Assembly: GCA_041689935.1 (NCBI GenBank)
Contig: JBDNFI010000055.1
Location: forward strand, 19,904 to 83,903
DNA length: 64,000 bases
Direction of reading: 5' to 3'
DNA from: CAXBDP01 sp041689935
Lineage (GTDB): Bacteria; Bacteroidota; Bacteroidia; Cytophagales; Cyclobacteriaceae
Shown: positions 35,179 to 43,454 of the stretch, piece by piece
Numbering within the stretch: position 1 is the stretch's first letter
Layout of the letters: the number at the start of each line of letters is the position of its first letter
The notes under the pieces: model-generated
What the model was told of the DNA's origin: nothing
The model's input: the letters and a program-made list of their open reading frames with translations, nothing else
Database searches by the model: none
Made by a program: the position numbers and the translations under genes

Positions 35179-36288
35179 TTATTTACTCATATCAATAACA
35201 TACCGAAAGCGAACTTCTTCATTCTTAATATTCTCAAACGCTTTATTGACTTGATTAATAGGTATCATTTCCACTTCTGGTGCGATTTCATGTTTTGCAC
35301 AGAAATCCAGGATCTCTTGGGTTTCGGAAACACTGCCAATAATAGAACCTCCGAGTGTACGGTCAAACATGGCGACCATCATATTATTTGTTGGCTTTTT
35401 ATATTCGCCTAAAAGGCCGACTGTAACTAAACTGCCACGATAGGTGAGTAAATTCACGTAATCGTTAACATCAAAAGCTGTTGGAATCGTTATTAAAATA
35501 TAGTTGTAGCGCAACGCATGTTTTGCCATAGCATCTTCGTCTTTCGATACCAATACTTCGTCGGCACCTAAAGCCTTGGCGTCTTCTCGTTTTGATTCGT
35601 GACTTGTAATCGCCGTAACTTTTGCACCCATTGCTTTCGCAATTTGAACGCCCATATGGCCCAATCCACCAATACCAACTATAGCAACATTATCGCCTTT
35701 TTTTATACCCCAATGTTTCATTGGAGCATAAGTAGTAACCCCAGCGCAAAGAATGGGAGCTGCTGAAGATAAATCAACTTTTTCAGGTATCGTTAATAAG
35801 AAAGCTTCATTAGAAACAATATGTGTTGAATATCCACCAAACGTGTTGTAATCGGATTCCGGATCTCTAAAATATCCGTTGTAAGTCATGGTTGGGCCAT
35901 GTTCCCCTGCACAAAACTGTTCATCACCATTTTTACAGGGGTCACAGGACTGGCAGCTATCTATCATACAACCAACACCTACAATTTGACCCTCCTTAAA
36001 ATTTTTAACGGCGCTTCCCTTTTCAACAATCTTACCGATAACTTCATGACCAGGAACGCATGGGTAACGCGTATTTTCCCAGTCGTTATTCGCTTGATGT
36101 ATATCACTATGGCAAACTCCGCAATAAAGTACTTCAATAAGCACTTCATCTGCTTTCGGGTTTGCGCGTTCCACGTCCATTTGACTTAGGGTATTTTTGT
36201 CGTCAGATTCTGCTCCATAACCTTTTACGCTAAACCCTTTCCTCGTTTTCTGTATTGATTTATCTAAAATATTTCTTTCTACTTCCAT
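35179..36288 (-). CDS. Zinc-dependent NAD(P) alcohol dehydrogenase (YahK/CAD-type)
   Basis: The 369-residue enzyme has the MDR zinc-alcohol dehydrogenase layout: catalytic site GVCHSDIHQ and PGHEVIG, structural zinc site with four cysteines in CQSCDPCKNGDEQFC, and nucleotide site VGIGGLGHMG. It resembles the YahK / cinnamyl-alcohol dehydrogenase branch, which reduces aldehydes with NADPH. An N-terminal tail of about 18 residues (MEVERNILDKSIQKTRK) precedes the domain. It is in the cassette of stress-type genes and shares a strand with its neighbours. Confidence 0.9.
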   Translation of the reverse strand: MEVERNILDKSIQKTRKGFSVKGYGAESDDKNTLSQMDVERANPKADEVLIEVLYCGVCHSDIHQANNDWENTRYPCVPGHEVIGKIVEKGSAVKNFKEGQIVGVGCMIDSCQSCDPCKNGDEQFCAGEHGPTMTYNGYFRDPESDYNTFGGYSTHIVSNEAFLLTIPEKVDLSSAAPILCAGVTTYAPMKHWGIKKGDNVAIVGIGGLGHMGVQIAKAMGAKVTAITSHESKREDAKALGADEVLVSKDEDAMAKHALRYNYILITIPTAFDVNDYVNLLTYRGSLVTVGLLGEYKKPTNNMMVAMFDRTLGGSIIGSVSETQEILDFCAKHEIAPEVEMIPINQVNKAFENIKNEEVRFRYVIDMSK

Positions 36289-36327
36289 CTTTAAATTTTT
36301 TGTGTGAAACCCATTTTTTTAAGGTTG

Positions 36328-36795
36328 CTACTGACTGCCAGGGATAGACTCTGGCCATGTTTTTCGATACTCTAGTACGGTGTCATTGTAGCCTTTCGCT
36401 AGCCTTGTTGCCTCATCTCCAGTATAAATTCCTTTTGCTTTTTTGAAGAAATCATCTTCCTCGTCTTTTAGGTGATGCTTTACTTTTTCAATTAGCTTCC
36501 CTAATAGTTCTTGCCAATGTGCGGAGCTCATATCCGAATCATCTAGCTCATGAATTAATTCATCAATTTCATGATGTTCTGCCATCCCATGTCTAGCATC
36601 TTCTTGCATTTTATCTGTATCTATGAGTGCTGAATAGAAATACCGTTCTTCTGCTACCTCATGCACTTCAAGCTCCCTTTTTAATTCTAGCCATAGCTCT
36701 TTTCTTTCTTTAGAAGCACCAGATGTTTTTATTATCTTGTCACATAGGTCTCTTTGGATATTATGATCCTCTTTTATGGCTTCATATATTTTCAT
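36328..36795 (-). CDS. Hemerythrin-like protein
   Basis: The 155-residue protein has the HHE metal-binding pattern of hemerythrins: His11 in IKEDHNIQ, EVHEVAEERYF with His and Glu, EHHEIDELI and HHLKDEEDDFF. It would bind a di-iron centre and oxygen or nitric oxide, or serve in iron and oxidative stress defence. It lies 39 bases upstream of the alcohol dehydrogenase gene and 45 downstream of the DJ-1 gene, all minus, so an operon is likely. Confidence 0.88.
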   Translation of the reverse strand: MKIYEAIKEDHNIQRDLCDKIIKTSGASKERKELWLELKRELEVHEVAEERYFYSALIDTDKMQEDARHGMAEHHEIDELIHELDDSDMSSAHWQELLGKLIEKVKHHLKDEEDDFFKKAKGIYTGDEATRLAKGYNDTVLEYRKTWPESIPGSQ

Positions 36796-36840
36796 AATTA
36801 TTGGTTTTAATCGATACCATTTATTTTTTAATCTAACTAA

Positions 36841-37407
36841 TTATACAGAATCCGCCATTTTAGCATGCTTTCCTTCGGTCATTTCTTCGACTACTTTTTT
36901 ACAGAAAGCAGGTAAATCCTTTGGAGTTCTTGACGTGGTTAACCCATTATCTACAACTACTTCTTGATCTACCCAGATAGCACCGGCGTTAATCAGGTCC
37001 GTTTTGATACTCGAGAAGGAAGTTATTTTTCGACCTTCCAATACTCCTGCTTCTGCCAGCATCCATGGGCCATGGCAAATTGCTGAGACTGGTTTCTTAT
37101 GTTCTACAAAGCCTCTTACAAAATCGACTGCTTTACTATTTCTTCTTAATATATCTGGATTGATCACTCCACCAGGTAAAATCAATGAATCGTAATCAGC
37201 AACTGAAACTTCATCAATGGTTTTATCCACTTGAAATTCCCTGCCCCAGTTTCCATCTATCCATGACCTAATTGGTTCACTGGCTAGACTCACCACATGC
37301 ACCGTGGCACCTACAGCTTCTACCGCTTTTTTTGGTTCTACAAATTCTGATTGCTCAAATCCATCTGTCACTAAAATGGCTACTTTTTTCTTGTTTAAAT
37401 TTATCAT
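36841..37407 (-). CDS. DJ-1/PfpI-family protein
   Basis: The 188-residue protein has the nucleophile elbow AICHGPW (Cys111), the acidic partner in FEQSEFVEP (Glu near 18), and LILPGGVINPD, the DJ-1/PfpI pattern. These proteins act on glyoxal-modified or oxidised molecules or as stress chaperones. It is first in the run PfpI, hemerythrin, alcohol dehydrogenase, SDR fragment. The upstream 308-base gap to the TspO-like gene is AT-rich and holds no gene that I can find; the operon promoter is likely there. Confidence 0.9.
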   Translation of the reverse strand: MINLNKKKVAILVTDGFEQSEFVEPKKAVEAVGATVHVVSLASEPIRSWIDGNWGREFQVDKTIDEVSVADYDSLILPGGVINPDILRRNSKAVDFVRGFVEHKKPVSAICHGPWMLAEAGVLEGRKITSFSSIKTDLINAGAIWVDQEVVVDNGLTTSRTPKDLPAFCKKVVEEMTEGKHAKMADSV

Positions 37408-37715
37408 AATTTTATCTTTTTAAAAGTTTTAAATTATCTATTTTATTAATAATTCGGTTGACGTCCGCATTCAAATTGGATCATAAAACTGGAATAATAA
37501 CTCTTAATGCGAACATTGTCATTATACTAAATAATTATAGCAATTCCAAAAAATATAAAAATTAAGCGAGGGTAAGAAAATTTAATATTTCGAAGGATTA
37601 TTTTTGGGTTGACAACCATCATCGACTCCTGTGCTCAAATGGTCCACATTAAAACCGAACATAAGTCGCTAAAATGGCAGGTACCGTCTGGATGGATTTT
37701 TAGTGAAATCAATTT

Positions 37716-38519
37716 TCAGTATTCGTTTTGCGCAGGTTCTTGCCTCATAAATGGAAGTTTAGCTCGATTTTTACATGAATGAAGTCCAGCAACAACACCA
37801 ATGATAGCAGCACCAATTACTGCACTCCAAGTAATGGACGGAATTTGATCTGCATGGCGCACTGCAATAGCAATAAGCGCCCAAATGAACACGGCTGCAT
37901 ATTCACGCATATTTCTTGCAAAAATCATAAATAAAGCGAGCAGTGTAGCCATGGAAATCATAACAACTGCCCAGGTTATTTCTGAAATTCCTCCTGTCCA
38001 ATTCAATTTTGCGAGGTAGGCAGAAATGTTCGCAATTGTGGCGACACTAATCCAACCGAAGTATACATCAATCGGCCACCAAACAAACGCAATGAAGGTT
38101 AAAGGAGCATCCCAACGCTCCATATTCAGCCGAAGAACGGTTAAGATCAACATAATTAGAATAAATAGCATGACGATTACAGAGATTCCAGTTTCTTGGT
38201 TGAGCCAAAACCAAAGCCATGCTGCATTACCAAGATGCGCCAAAATTAGTGTAGGTGCTGCCAGTGGAATAAACTCATTATTGCCATCTGCTGAAAAAGC
38301 GCGTACGACCATATATATTCCGAGCGCAAGCAATCCAAGGTAGATTATGCCCCAGATGCCAAATGCATATCCGGCAGGCGTGAACAAATTAGCGAGATTG
38401 TCGCTAATAGATCCTACAGTGTTGCTGTTCACCACTCCAGTATTAGAATAGTAATTCCAAAAAATAAGTGCTAACAATACACTCAAGTGTAAACTTGCTA
38501 AGATTTTATTCCGGTTCAT
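37716..38519 (-). CDS. TspO-like tryptophan-rich membrane protein
   Basis: The 267-residue protein has about eight hydrophobic segments and many aromatic residues, with FTPAGYAFGIWGIIYLGLL early on, WLWFWLNQ and FVWWPIDVYFGW later. This pattern matches proteins annotated as tryptophan-rich sensory protein or TspO/MBR in Bacteroidota, which are longer than the five-helix TspO. Ligand and role are unknown. It starts only 4 bases after the stop of the outer-membrane gene. Confidence 0.7.
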   Translation of the reverse strand: MNRNKILASLHLSVLLALIFWNYYSNTGVVNSNTVGSISDNLANLFTPAGYAFGIWGIIYLGLLALGIYMVVRAFSADGNNEFIPLAAPTLILAHLGNAAWLWFWLNQETGISVIVMLFILIMLILTVLRLNMERWDAPLTFIAFVWWPIDVYFGWISVATIANISAYLAKLNWTGGISEITWAVVMISMATLLALFMIFARNMREYAAVFIWALIAIAVRHADQIPSITWSAVIGAAIIGVVAGLHSCKNRAKLPFMRQEPAQNEY

Positions 38520-38523
38520 GTGT

Positions 38524-39282
38524 TTATTTCTTTATAGTGAAAATGACTCCAGCCGAAGCATAGTGGATGAGTGAGAAATTATATACCTGATCCACATCTG
38601 CTCCTCCTTCTAAAATCCTGTAACCCGCTTTTACGGCTACCGGATTACTAATGGCGTATTCAAATCCTGCAAAAATATCTTCAGCTCGACCTTGGGGACC
38701 CACAAGCGCATCGCCATTCAAAGTGAACATTAGTTTTTCAGTGGGGTATAGATTCAAACGGAAATTAATCAATGGCACAAAACCTACATCGGTTGTTTCA
38801 TCTGATTTAATTCCAGACGAAAAACCAATCCGCGCATCACGAATTTTACCTGTGAGGCCAAGTCCGAATTTAATTTTCTCCTTATTCACGATTCGATAAC
38901 GATACGTCAGTCGGTAGGAATTGAATTTATAAGAAACATCGGTGACGTCATTTTCGCTGTATACGGAATTTCCAAACTCTATTGGTCTTGAAAAAGAACC
39001 CGAAGATTTGAAGGTTAGTGGCGCGTATAACCCTGAAATAGTGTGTCTATCTTTAATGGTGTAAGAAGCTCGCAAACGCAGAAAAGCGGTCTGCCCTGTT
39101 CCGAGTTGGTCTGGAATATCCACCAAGTTAGCGGTGGTGTTTTCACCATTTGGATACCGAACGTCATTTTGGGTATTGAAGGAGGCACCGAATTCCGTAT
39201 CAAATCTAAACTGGGCTTGGACACTGAATGCACAAAAGCAAATCAAAAATAAAGAAGTTTTGTAGAATATTTTTTTTGGCAA
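38524..39282 (-). CDS. Outer-membrane beta-barrel protein
   Basis: The 252-residue protein has a signal peptide (FLICFCAFSVQAQ) and alternating strands (for example SYKFNSYRLTYRYRIVNKEK, then FVPLINFRLNLYPTEKLMFT). It ends in short hydrophobic strands (YASAGVIFTIKK), so it is likely a small barrel of about 8-12 strands. I recognise no specific family. It opens the cassette on the minus strand and is likely cotranscribed with the TspO-like gene. Confidence 0.7.
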   Translation of the reverse strand: MPKKIFYKTSLFLICFCAFSVQAQFRFDTEFGASFNTQNDVRYPNGENTTANLVDIPDQLGTGQTAFLRLRASYTIKDRHTISGLYAPLTFKSSGSFSRPIEFGNSVYSENDVTDVSYKFNSYRLTYRYRIVNKEKIKFGLGLTGKIRDARIGFSSGIKSDETTDVGFVPLINFRLNLYPTEKLMFTLNGDALVGPQGRAEDIFAGFEYAISNPVAVKAGYRILEGGADVDQVYNFSLIHYASAGVIFTIKK

Positions 39283-39465
39283 AACGATTGAATTTTAAGG
39301 TTTATAAAATCATTTAAGAGCATACTACTACTCGAATACTTATTAATTATTAAAAAATACGCGAGACTGTCAAGTATATTGACATCTAATTTAAAGCTAA
39401 TAATGGATATTAAAATATAAGTAAAAGGCACACTCGGAATAAATGGTCCAAAATATCCGTCTTTT

Positions 39466-39812
39466 CCTCCCGCATACACATCAGTAAATAATTGCCAAGG
39501 ATCACCTATTCTTAGAATATCCGCCTACACGGAGTTGCAGAACCAACTCATAAATCTCCAACAAAGATCAAAAAGACACTACTTGTCTAATATAGCTAAG
39601 ACCACTTGCTACATGACATAAAGATGACGGTATGTTGACGCAATACCCTATATTGAATCCACTATACTTTTGCTGAGAACAAAATTATATCTGAAATGGA
39701 AAGAAACAATTTAGCAAAAAGATTAAAGGAGATAAGAACTCTCAGAGGAATGTCTCAAGAATATTTGGCCGAGGAAGCACGGGTAAGTCTACGAACCATT
39801 CAAAGAATTGAG
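39466..39812. repeat. Right copy of ~350-bp direct repeat
   Basis: This 347-bp stretch matches 34659-35008 and starts at the same octamer (39466-39473). It covers the region upstream of the intact XRE gene and its first 39 codons. The copies flank a segment of about 4.46 kb. Confidence 0.92.
39665..39672 (+). promoter_or_regulatory. Candidate -7 promoter element of the XRE gene
   Basis: TACTTTTG fits TAnnTTTG and lies 24 bases upstream of the ATG at 39696. A TTG at a proper distance is not seen. The same element is in the left repeat copy at 34861-34868. Confidence 0.35.
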
Positions 39813-40349
39813 AATGAAGAATCGGTGCCAACAGGAGAAACGATAAAACGGATATCCCTGGCATTGGATTTTGAGTTGAACGAATTGATAGGATCTAAAT
39901 CTCTAGAAGAAACAAGCGATTTAAAAGCAACCACAATTTTTCTTAAAAAACGGCTTTCTAAAACCACTGTGAAATCAGAAATCAAAACCTTAGAGAACTT
40001 TATTAGGATTTTGAATACCCTTAAAGAAAAGGAATTGACTCCAGAACAGATTGAAGGGATTGAGAGCTACATTAAATACTTGGAGCTTGAGAAAATACCT
40101 TCATTTAGCAATGAAATGTATATTCAAAAACTAAGGAAATTTAAAAAGTACTTAAAAACCAAATTTCGATTTGCGCCAAATTGGTATTATAGCAACATAG
40201 GAATTAGTTTTACGATTGCTTTTGTAATCGGAATTGTGGCAACCAATGGACTACGAATCGAATTTATTTTGCTTGGCCTCACGATTGTCGCTGCTTGTGT
40301 TTTCATGGACTTAAGAATAAAAAAGCAAGGTCGTGCATTAAGGTTCTGA
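39696..40349 (+). CDS. XRE-type HTH regulator with C-terminal membrane helices
   Basis: The 217-residue protein has an XRE/Cro helix-turn-helix at residues 6-62 (LKEIRTLRGMSQEYLAEEA, VSLRTIQRIENEES) and two adjacent hydrophobic helices near the C-terminus (ISFTIAFVIGIVATNGLRI and FILLGLTIVAACVFMDL), so it may be a membrane-anchored regulator. The middle part (about 80-145) is helical and charged. Its 5' end is the site of the ~350-bp repeat. The next gene, a small membrane protein, follows after 66 bases on the same strand and might be its partner. Confidence 0.8.
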   Translation: MERNNLAKRLKEIRTLRGMSQEYLAEEARVSLRTIQRIENEESVPTGETIKRISLALDFELNELIGSKSLEETSDLKATTIFLKKRLSKTTVKSEIKTLENFIRILNTLKEKELTPEQIEGIESYIKYLELEKIPSFSNEMYIQKLRKFKKYLKTKFRFAPNWYYSNIGISFTIAFVIGIVATNGLRIEFILLGLTIVAACVFMDLRIKKQGRALRF

Positions 40350-40415
40350 AGCAGATGATTTCATAAATTTGGTAAAAATTGGACAAGAGTAATTTATATT
40401 TCTAATCAGACAAAA

Positions 40416-40808
40416 ATGATGATAACAACACTGTCAAAATGGATAATACTACTTTTTGCATGCTTCATCATTTTTGTCGGGTTGATGATGCTATTTGATC
40501 CCGACAAAGCAAGAGCAACATTGAGAAAAGCGGGCAGTACAGTCTTTATAAACTATGCGGAAATTACCTTCCGACTAATTCCTGCTGCCGCAATGATCAT
40601 ATACGCTGATTTTGCCAAGTTCCCATTTGCATTTACTGCTTTTGGATGGTTTATGATCCTTACATCATTGGTCCTTTATGTGATTCCGATAAAGACGCAT
40701 CACCATTTTGCGATGAAAAGTGCGGATATGCTTCGCCCCATTTATATTCGATTGATTTCACCATTTGCATTTCTATTTGGAGGATTACTCATTGCTAACA
40801 CTATTTGA
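40416..40808 (+). CDS. Small four-helix membrane protein
   Basis: The 130-residue protein has about four hydrophobic helices (WIILLFACFIIFVGLMMLF; the second around RLIPAAAMIIYADF; FGWFMILTSLVLYVIPI; ISPFAFLFGGLLIANTI). No family is recognised. The ATG at 40416 or the next codon could be the start. It lies downstream of the XRE gene. Confidence 0.6.
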   Translation: MMITTLSKWIILLFACFIIFVGLMMLFDPDKARATLRKAGSTVFINYAEITFRLIPAAAMIIYADFAKFPFAFTAFGWFMILTSLVLYVIPIKTHHHFAMKSADMLRPIYIRLISPFAFLFGGLLIANTI

Positions 40809-40905
40809 GCGCTACAAATAAAATAGACTGACTAAAAATAAAAGAAGCTTCCTCTAAAGATTTAGCATTTATTGCAACTCACACCGAAGTCAGGTAAATT
40901 ATTTT

Positions 40906-41289
40906 ATGGAGCAAAAGTTCAAATTATTGATTGCGGACAAACATCGCCTTATTTATGAGGTATGCAGGATGTATTGCAGCAACGAGAGTGACATTCGGGA
41001 GGTATATCAAGACGTCCTGATTCAATTGCGGCAAGCATTGCCTTCATTCAAGAGGGAATCCTACCGATCAACATGGATTTATAGGATAGCGAATAACGCT
41101 AGTAATGCGCGATTCAGGAAAGGTAAACGCAAGCCAATGTATGAAGACTTTAGGAAGCTAATTGCTGAAACCCTAAGGAACCCTAACCCTCCAAAAGAAG
41201 GATTCGAACAGTTATATAGAGCCATTGCCTTACTCGCACGAAAAGGCCGTCATCTTTCTGCCCAGAAGAATGGGTGTACTAGAGCCTAG
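40906..41289 (+). pseudogene. Truncated ECF sigma factor, frameshifted in region 4
   Basis: The 127-residue frame has sigma-70 region 2 (IYEVCRMYCSNESDIREVYQ, then QALPSFKRESYRSTWIYRIA and NNASNARFRKGKRK), typical of ECF factors. After LYRAIALLARKG the frame goes off. In another frame the next codons read EKAVIFL, matching the start of sigma region 4 (usual form ALIFLYLEG), but then lose similarity. So there is a frameshift near 41240 and loss of the DNA-binding helix-turn-helix. No anti-sigma gene is seen. Confidence 0.75.
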
Positions 41290-41530
41290 GATTTTCATGC
41301 AGATAAACCCTCCCGCTTCGGACCGCTATCATCCCTTTTTGGAAACTTAACCATGATTGCCTAGCAGAATCCCTCAACAATTAATTCACTAATTTTTGAA
41401 CAGGAATCAACAGGCTCTGAGTACTATTAGAAATGAGATGTTTCAAAGAAAGTAGATTAACTTTATTGATCTACATAAATGTTTAGTAAATTATACGTCA
41501 GTTAATGAAGTTTAAAGTACTAGACTTACG

Positions 41531-41716
41531 GATAAGGAATATTCTAACGGGGCAATAACCGTAAAGTGGCAAACTAAGAAATACCAGTATGCAGCAATTT
41601 GTGCAGAAGTGCTGCCCAACGTTTATACTTCTAAAAATAACCCATGGATTATTGTCAAAAATGCTTCTAGCGAGGAGTTGAAAAGTCATATACGTAAATG
41701 TGCTTCTGGAGCCTGA
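41531..41716 (+). pseudogene. Remnant of a divergent 4Fe-4S (Fer4_19-type) mini-ferredoxin gene
   Basis: In one frame the stretch reads DKEYSNGAITVKWQTKKY, ICAEVLPNVY, NNPWIIVKNASSEELKSHIR and KCASGA then stop. This matches the small divergent ferredoxins that often adjoin CDGSH proteins. There is no usable start: TAA lies at the beginning of the frame near 41513-41515, with no ATG, GTG or TTG before DKEY. The first cluster cysteine is replaced (KYQYAAIC). The remaining 41290-41744 gap has nothing else that I can identify. Confidence 0.6.
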
Positions 41717-41744
41717 CCATACATTTTAGAAAAATAAAATTATT

Positions 41745-43253
41745 ATGAGCAAACCTAAAATAGCAGATACCAAACCTAAAAAAGTAGTACTAAAAAAGGG
41801 AGAAGAAAAAAATTGGTGTGCATGTGGATTTAGCAGCGATCAGCCCTATTGCGACGGATCACATCAGGAGACTTCTATTACTCCTTTAACGTTTCAAGCC
41901 GAAGAAACTGGAGAGGCTTACTTGTGTATGTGTAAGCATACCAAAAATCCTCCTTACTGTGACGGCACACATGCAAAATTGGATACGAGCGACGATGATC
42001 AGGAAACAGCTCCTGCAAGTGCTGACTCTACCAAAGAAGAACCTACACTCGCTTACATCAAAGCCTTGGCCAAAGACGGCTTATCAAAAACTGGCCGCCA
42101 TGGTGAGATAGGTGCTATGGGTGTTCCAGGCCCTGAATTACCTCAATGGAAAGACATCCAAATATTAGCTGCTCAGTTGGCTACCAAACCGCTAATGGAA
42201 GATGTGGAAGTTGGCTCAGCCTTGATTATCGGCCCAAATGCAAAAAAACCATTGAAATTAGATATTCCATTGTTTGTTTCTGATATGAGCTTTGGCGCAT
42301 TATCGGAGGAAGCTAAAATCGCTCTCGCCAAAGGAGCTGAGCTGGCAGGCACGGGCATTTGCTCTGGCGAAGGTGGCATGCTCAACGAAGAGCAAGAGGC
42401 AAACTCCAAATATTTTTACGAATACGCCTCTGCAAAATTCGGTTTCGAATGGGAGAAATTAAGACGTGTACAGGCCTTCCATTTCAAAGGTGGACAAGGT
42501 GCAAAAACCGGCACCGGTGGGCACCTATCTGGAAATAAAGTGATTGGTAAAATTGCCGAAGTTCGAAATTTAAAGGAAGGAACTCCAGCCGTATCACCGC
42601 CTACCTTTGATGATTTGCATACCCCCGAAGATTTCAAAATCTTCGCAGATAAGGTGCGCGAAATCACAGGTGGTATTCCCATTGGCTTCAAATTATCTGC
42701 AAATCATATAGAAGAAGATATCCAATTTGCCCTTGACGCAAGTGCAGATTACATCATATTAGATGGCCGAGGCGGCGGAACAGGTGGCGCACCACTGATC
42801 TTTAGAAATAACATTTCTGTACCAACTATTCCTGCGCTAGCTAGAGCAAGACATTATTTGGATAAAGCAAACAGAAAAGATGTCACCTTACTCATTACCG
42901 GCGGCATACGCGTTCCAGATGATTTTATTAAGGCAATGGCTCTCGGTGCAGATGGCATAGCATTGGCTAATTCGGCCATACAGGCAATAGGATGCGTGGC
43001 AACAAGAATATGCAATACAAATAACTGTCCAACTGGTGTGGCCACTCAAAAACCAGCATTGAGGAAATTAATGAATGTGGATAAATCAGCCAAGCAGTTG
43101 TTTAATTTCTTCACAGCATCCACAGAATTGATGAAGGTAATGGCTAGAGCTTGCGGACATACTCACTTGAATCAATTTAGGCAGAGGGATATTACCACTT
43201 GGAAAAAAGATATGGCTGAATTAACAGGAATTAAATTCGGCGGTATACAGTGA
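41745..43253 (+). CDS. Double-CDGSH / FMN glutamate-synthase-type fusion protein
   Basis: The 502-residue protein starts with two CDGSH iron-sulfur motifs: C25, C27, C36, H40 (CACGFSSDQPYCDGSH) and C61, C63, C72, H76 (CMCKHTKNPPYCDGTH). From about residue 165 to the end it is an FMN-binding glutamate-synthase-type TIM barrel: PLFVSDMSFGALSEEA, GTGICSGEGGML, AFHFKGGQGAKTGTGGH, ILDGRGGGTGGAP, LITGGIRVPDDF. The 3Fe-4S cysteine cluster is CVATRICNTNNCPTG. It lacks the glutaminase domain, so ammonia or another electron partner must be used. The CDGSH units may feed electrons or sense redox state. Confidence 0.85.
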   Translation: MSKPKIADTKPKKVVLKKGEEKNWCACGFSSDQPYCDGSHQETSITPLTFQAEETGEAYLCMCKHTKNPPYCDGTHAKLDTSDDDQETAPASADSTKEEPTLAYIKALAKDGLSKTGRHGEIGAMGVPGPELPQWKDIQILAAQLATKPLMEDVEVGSALIIGPNAKKPLKLDIPLFVSDMSFGALSEEAKIALAKGAELAGTGICSGEGGMLNEEQEANSKYFYEYASAKFGFEWEKLRRVQAFHFKGGQGAKTGTGGHLSGNKVIGKIAEVRNLKEGTPAVSPPTFDDLHTPEDFKIFADKVREITGGIPIGFKLSANHIEEDIQFALDASADYIILDGRGGGTGGAPLIFRNNISVPTIPALARARHYLDKANRKDVTLLITGGIRVPDDFIKAMALGADGIALANSAIQAIGCVATRICNTNNCPTGVATQKPALRKLMNVDKSAKQLFNFFTASTELMKVMARACGHTHLNQFRQRDITTWKKDMAELTGIKFGGIQ

Positions 43254-43324
43254 AATACTTCATTAAAGCTATTGGTGTAAGCGCCTTGGTAGCAATATCA
43301 AGCTGCTTTTCATTTTTTGAATGA
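43250..43324 (+). CDS. Possible 24-residue lipoprotein-signal micro-ORF
   Basis: A GTG at 43250 overlaps the stop of the previous gene (GTGA), and a frame of 24 codons ends with TGA: MKYFIKAIGVSALVAISSCF, then SFFE. It reads as a lipoprotein signal with a lipobox-like ISSC and almost no mature part. It may be the stub of a lost lipoprotein gene or chance. No other support. Confidence 0.3.
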   Translation: MKYFIKAIGVSALVAISSCFSFFE

Positions 43325-43393
43325 AAGAGTTTTTGTGAAAGTTGATTAAGGTCAATAAAATCAAAAAAAATGGATTGGGTTCCACAAAAAAAT

Positions 43394-43423
43394 CCTCCCA
43401 CCTTTTAATAAAAAAGCGGGAGG
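43394..43423. terminator. Octamer-containing hairpin between convergent genes
   Basis: GCGGGAGG at 43416-43423 pairs with the near-match CCTCCCAC at 43394-43401, with further A/T pairing between CTTTT and AAAAAG. It lies between convergent genes (ending 43253 and 43455) and resembles a bidirectional terminator. Confidence 0.65.
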
Positions 43424-43454
43424 TTTAGCATTTGTGATAATGACTTGGACTTGC

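Noticed and set aside
39243..39479. 78-codon minus-strand frame upstream of the cassette barrel gene
   Set aside because: It runs over the repeat edge and the barrel gene start; AT-driven composition.
40991..41003. Further octamer-like site (TTCGGGAGG)
   Set aside because: One base differs from GCGGGAGG. It was not counted, nor were GCGGGAGT near 57286, CCGGGAGG near 61871 and GCAGGAGG near 62245.
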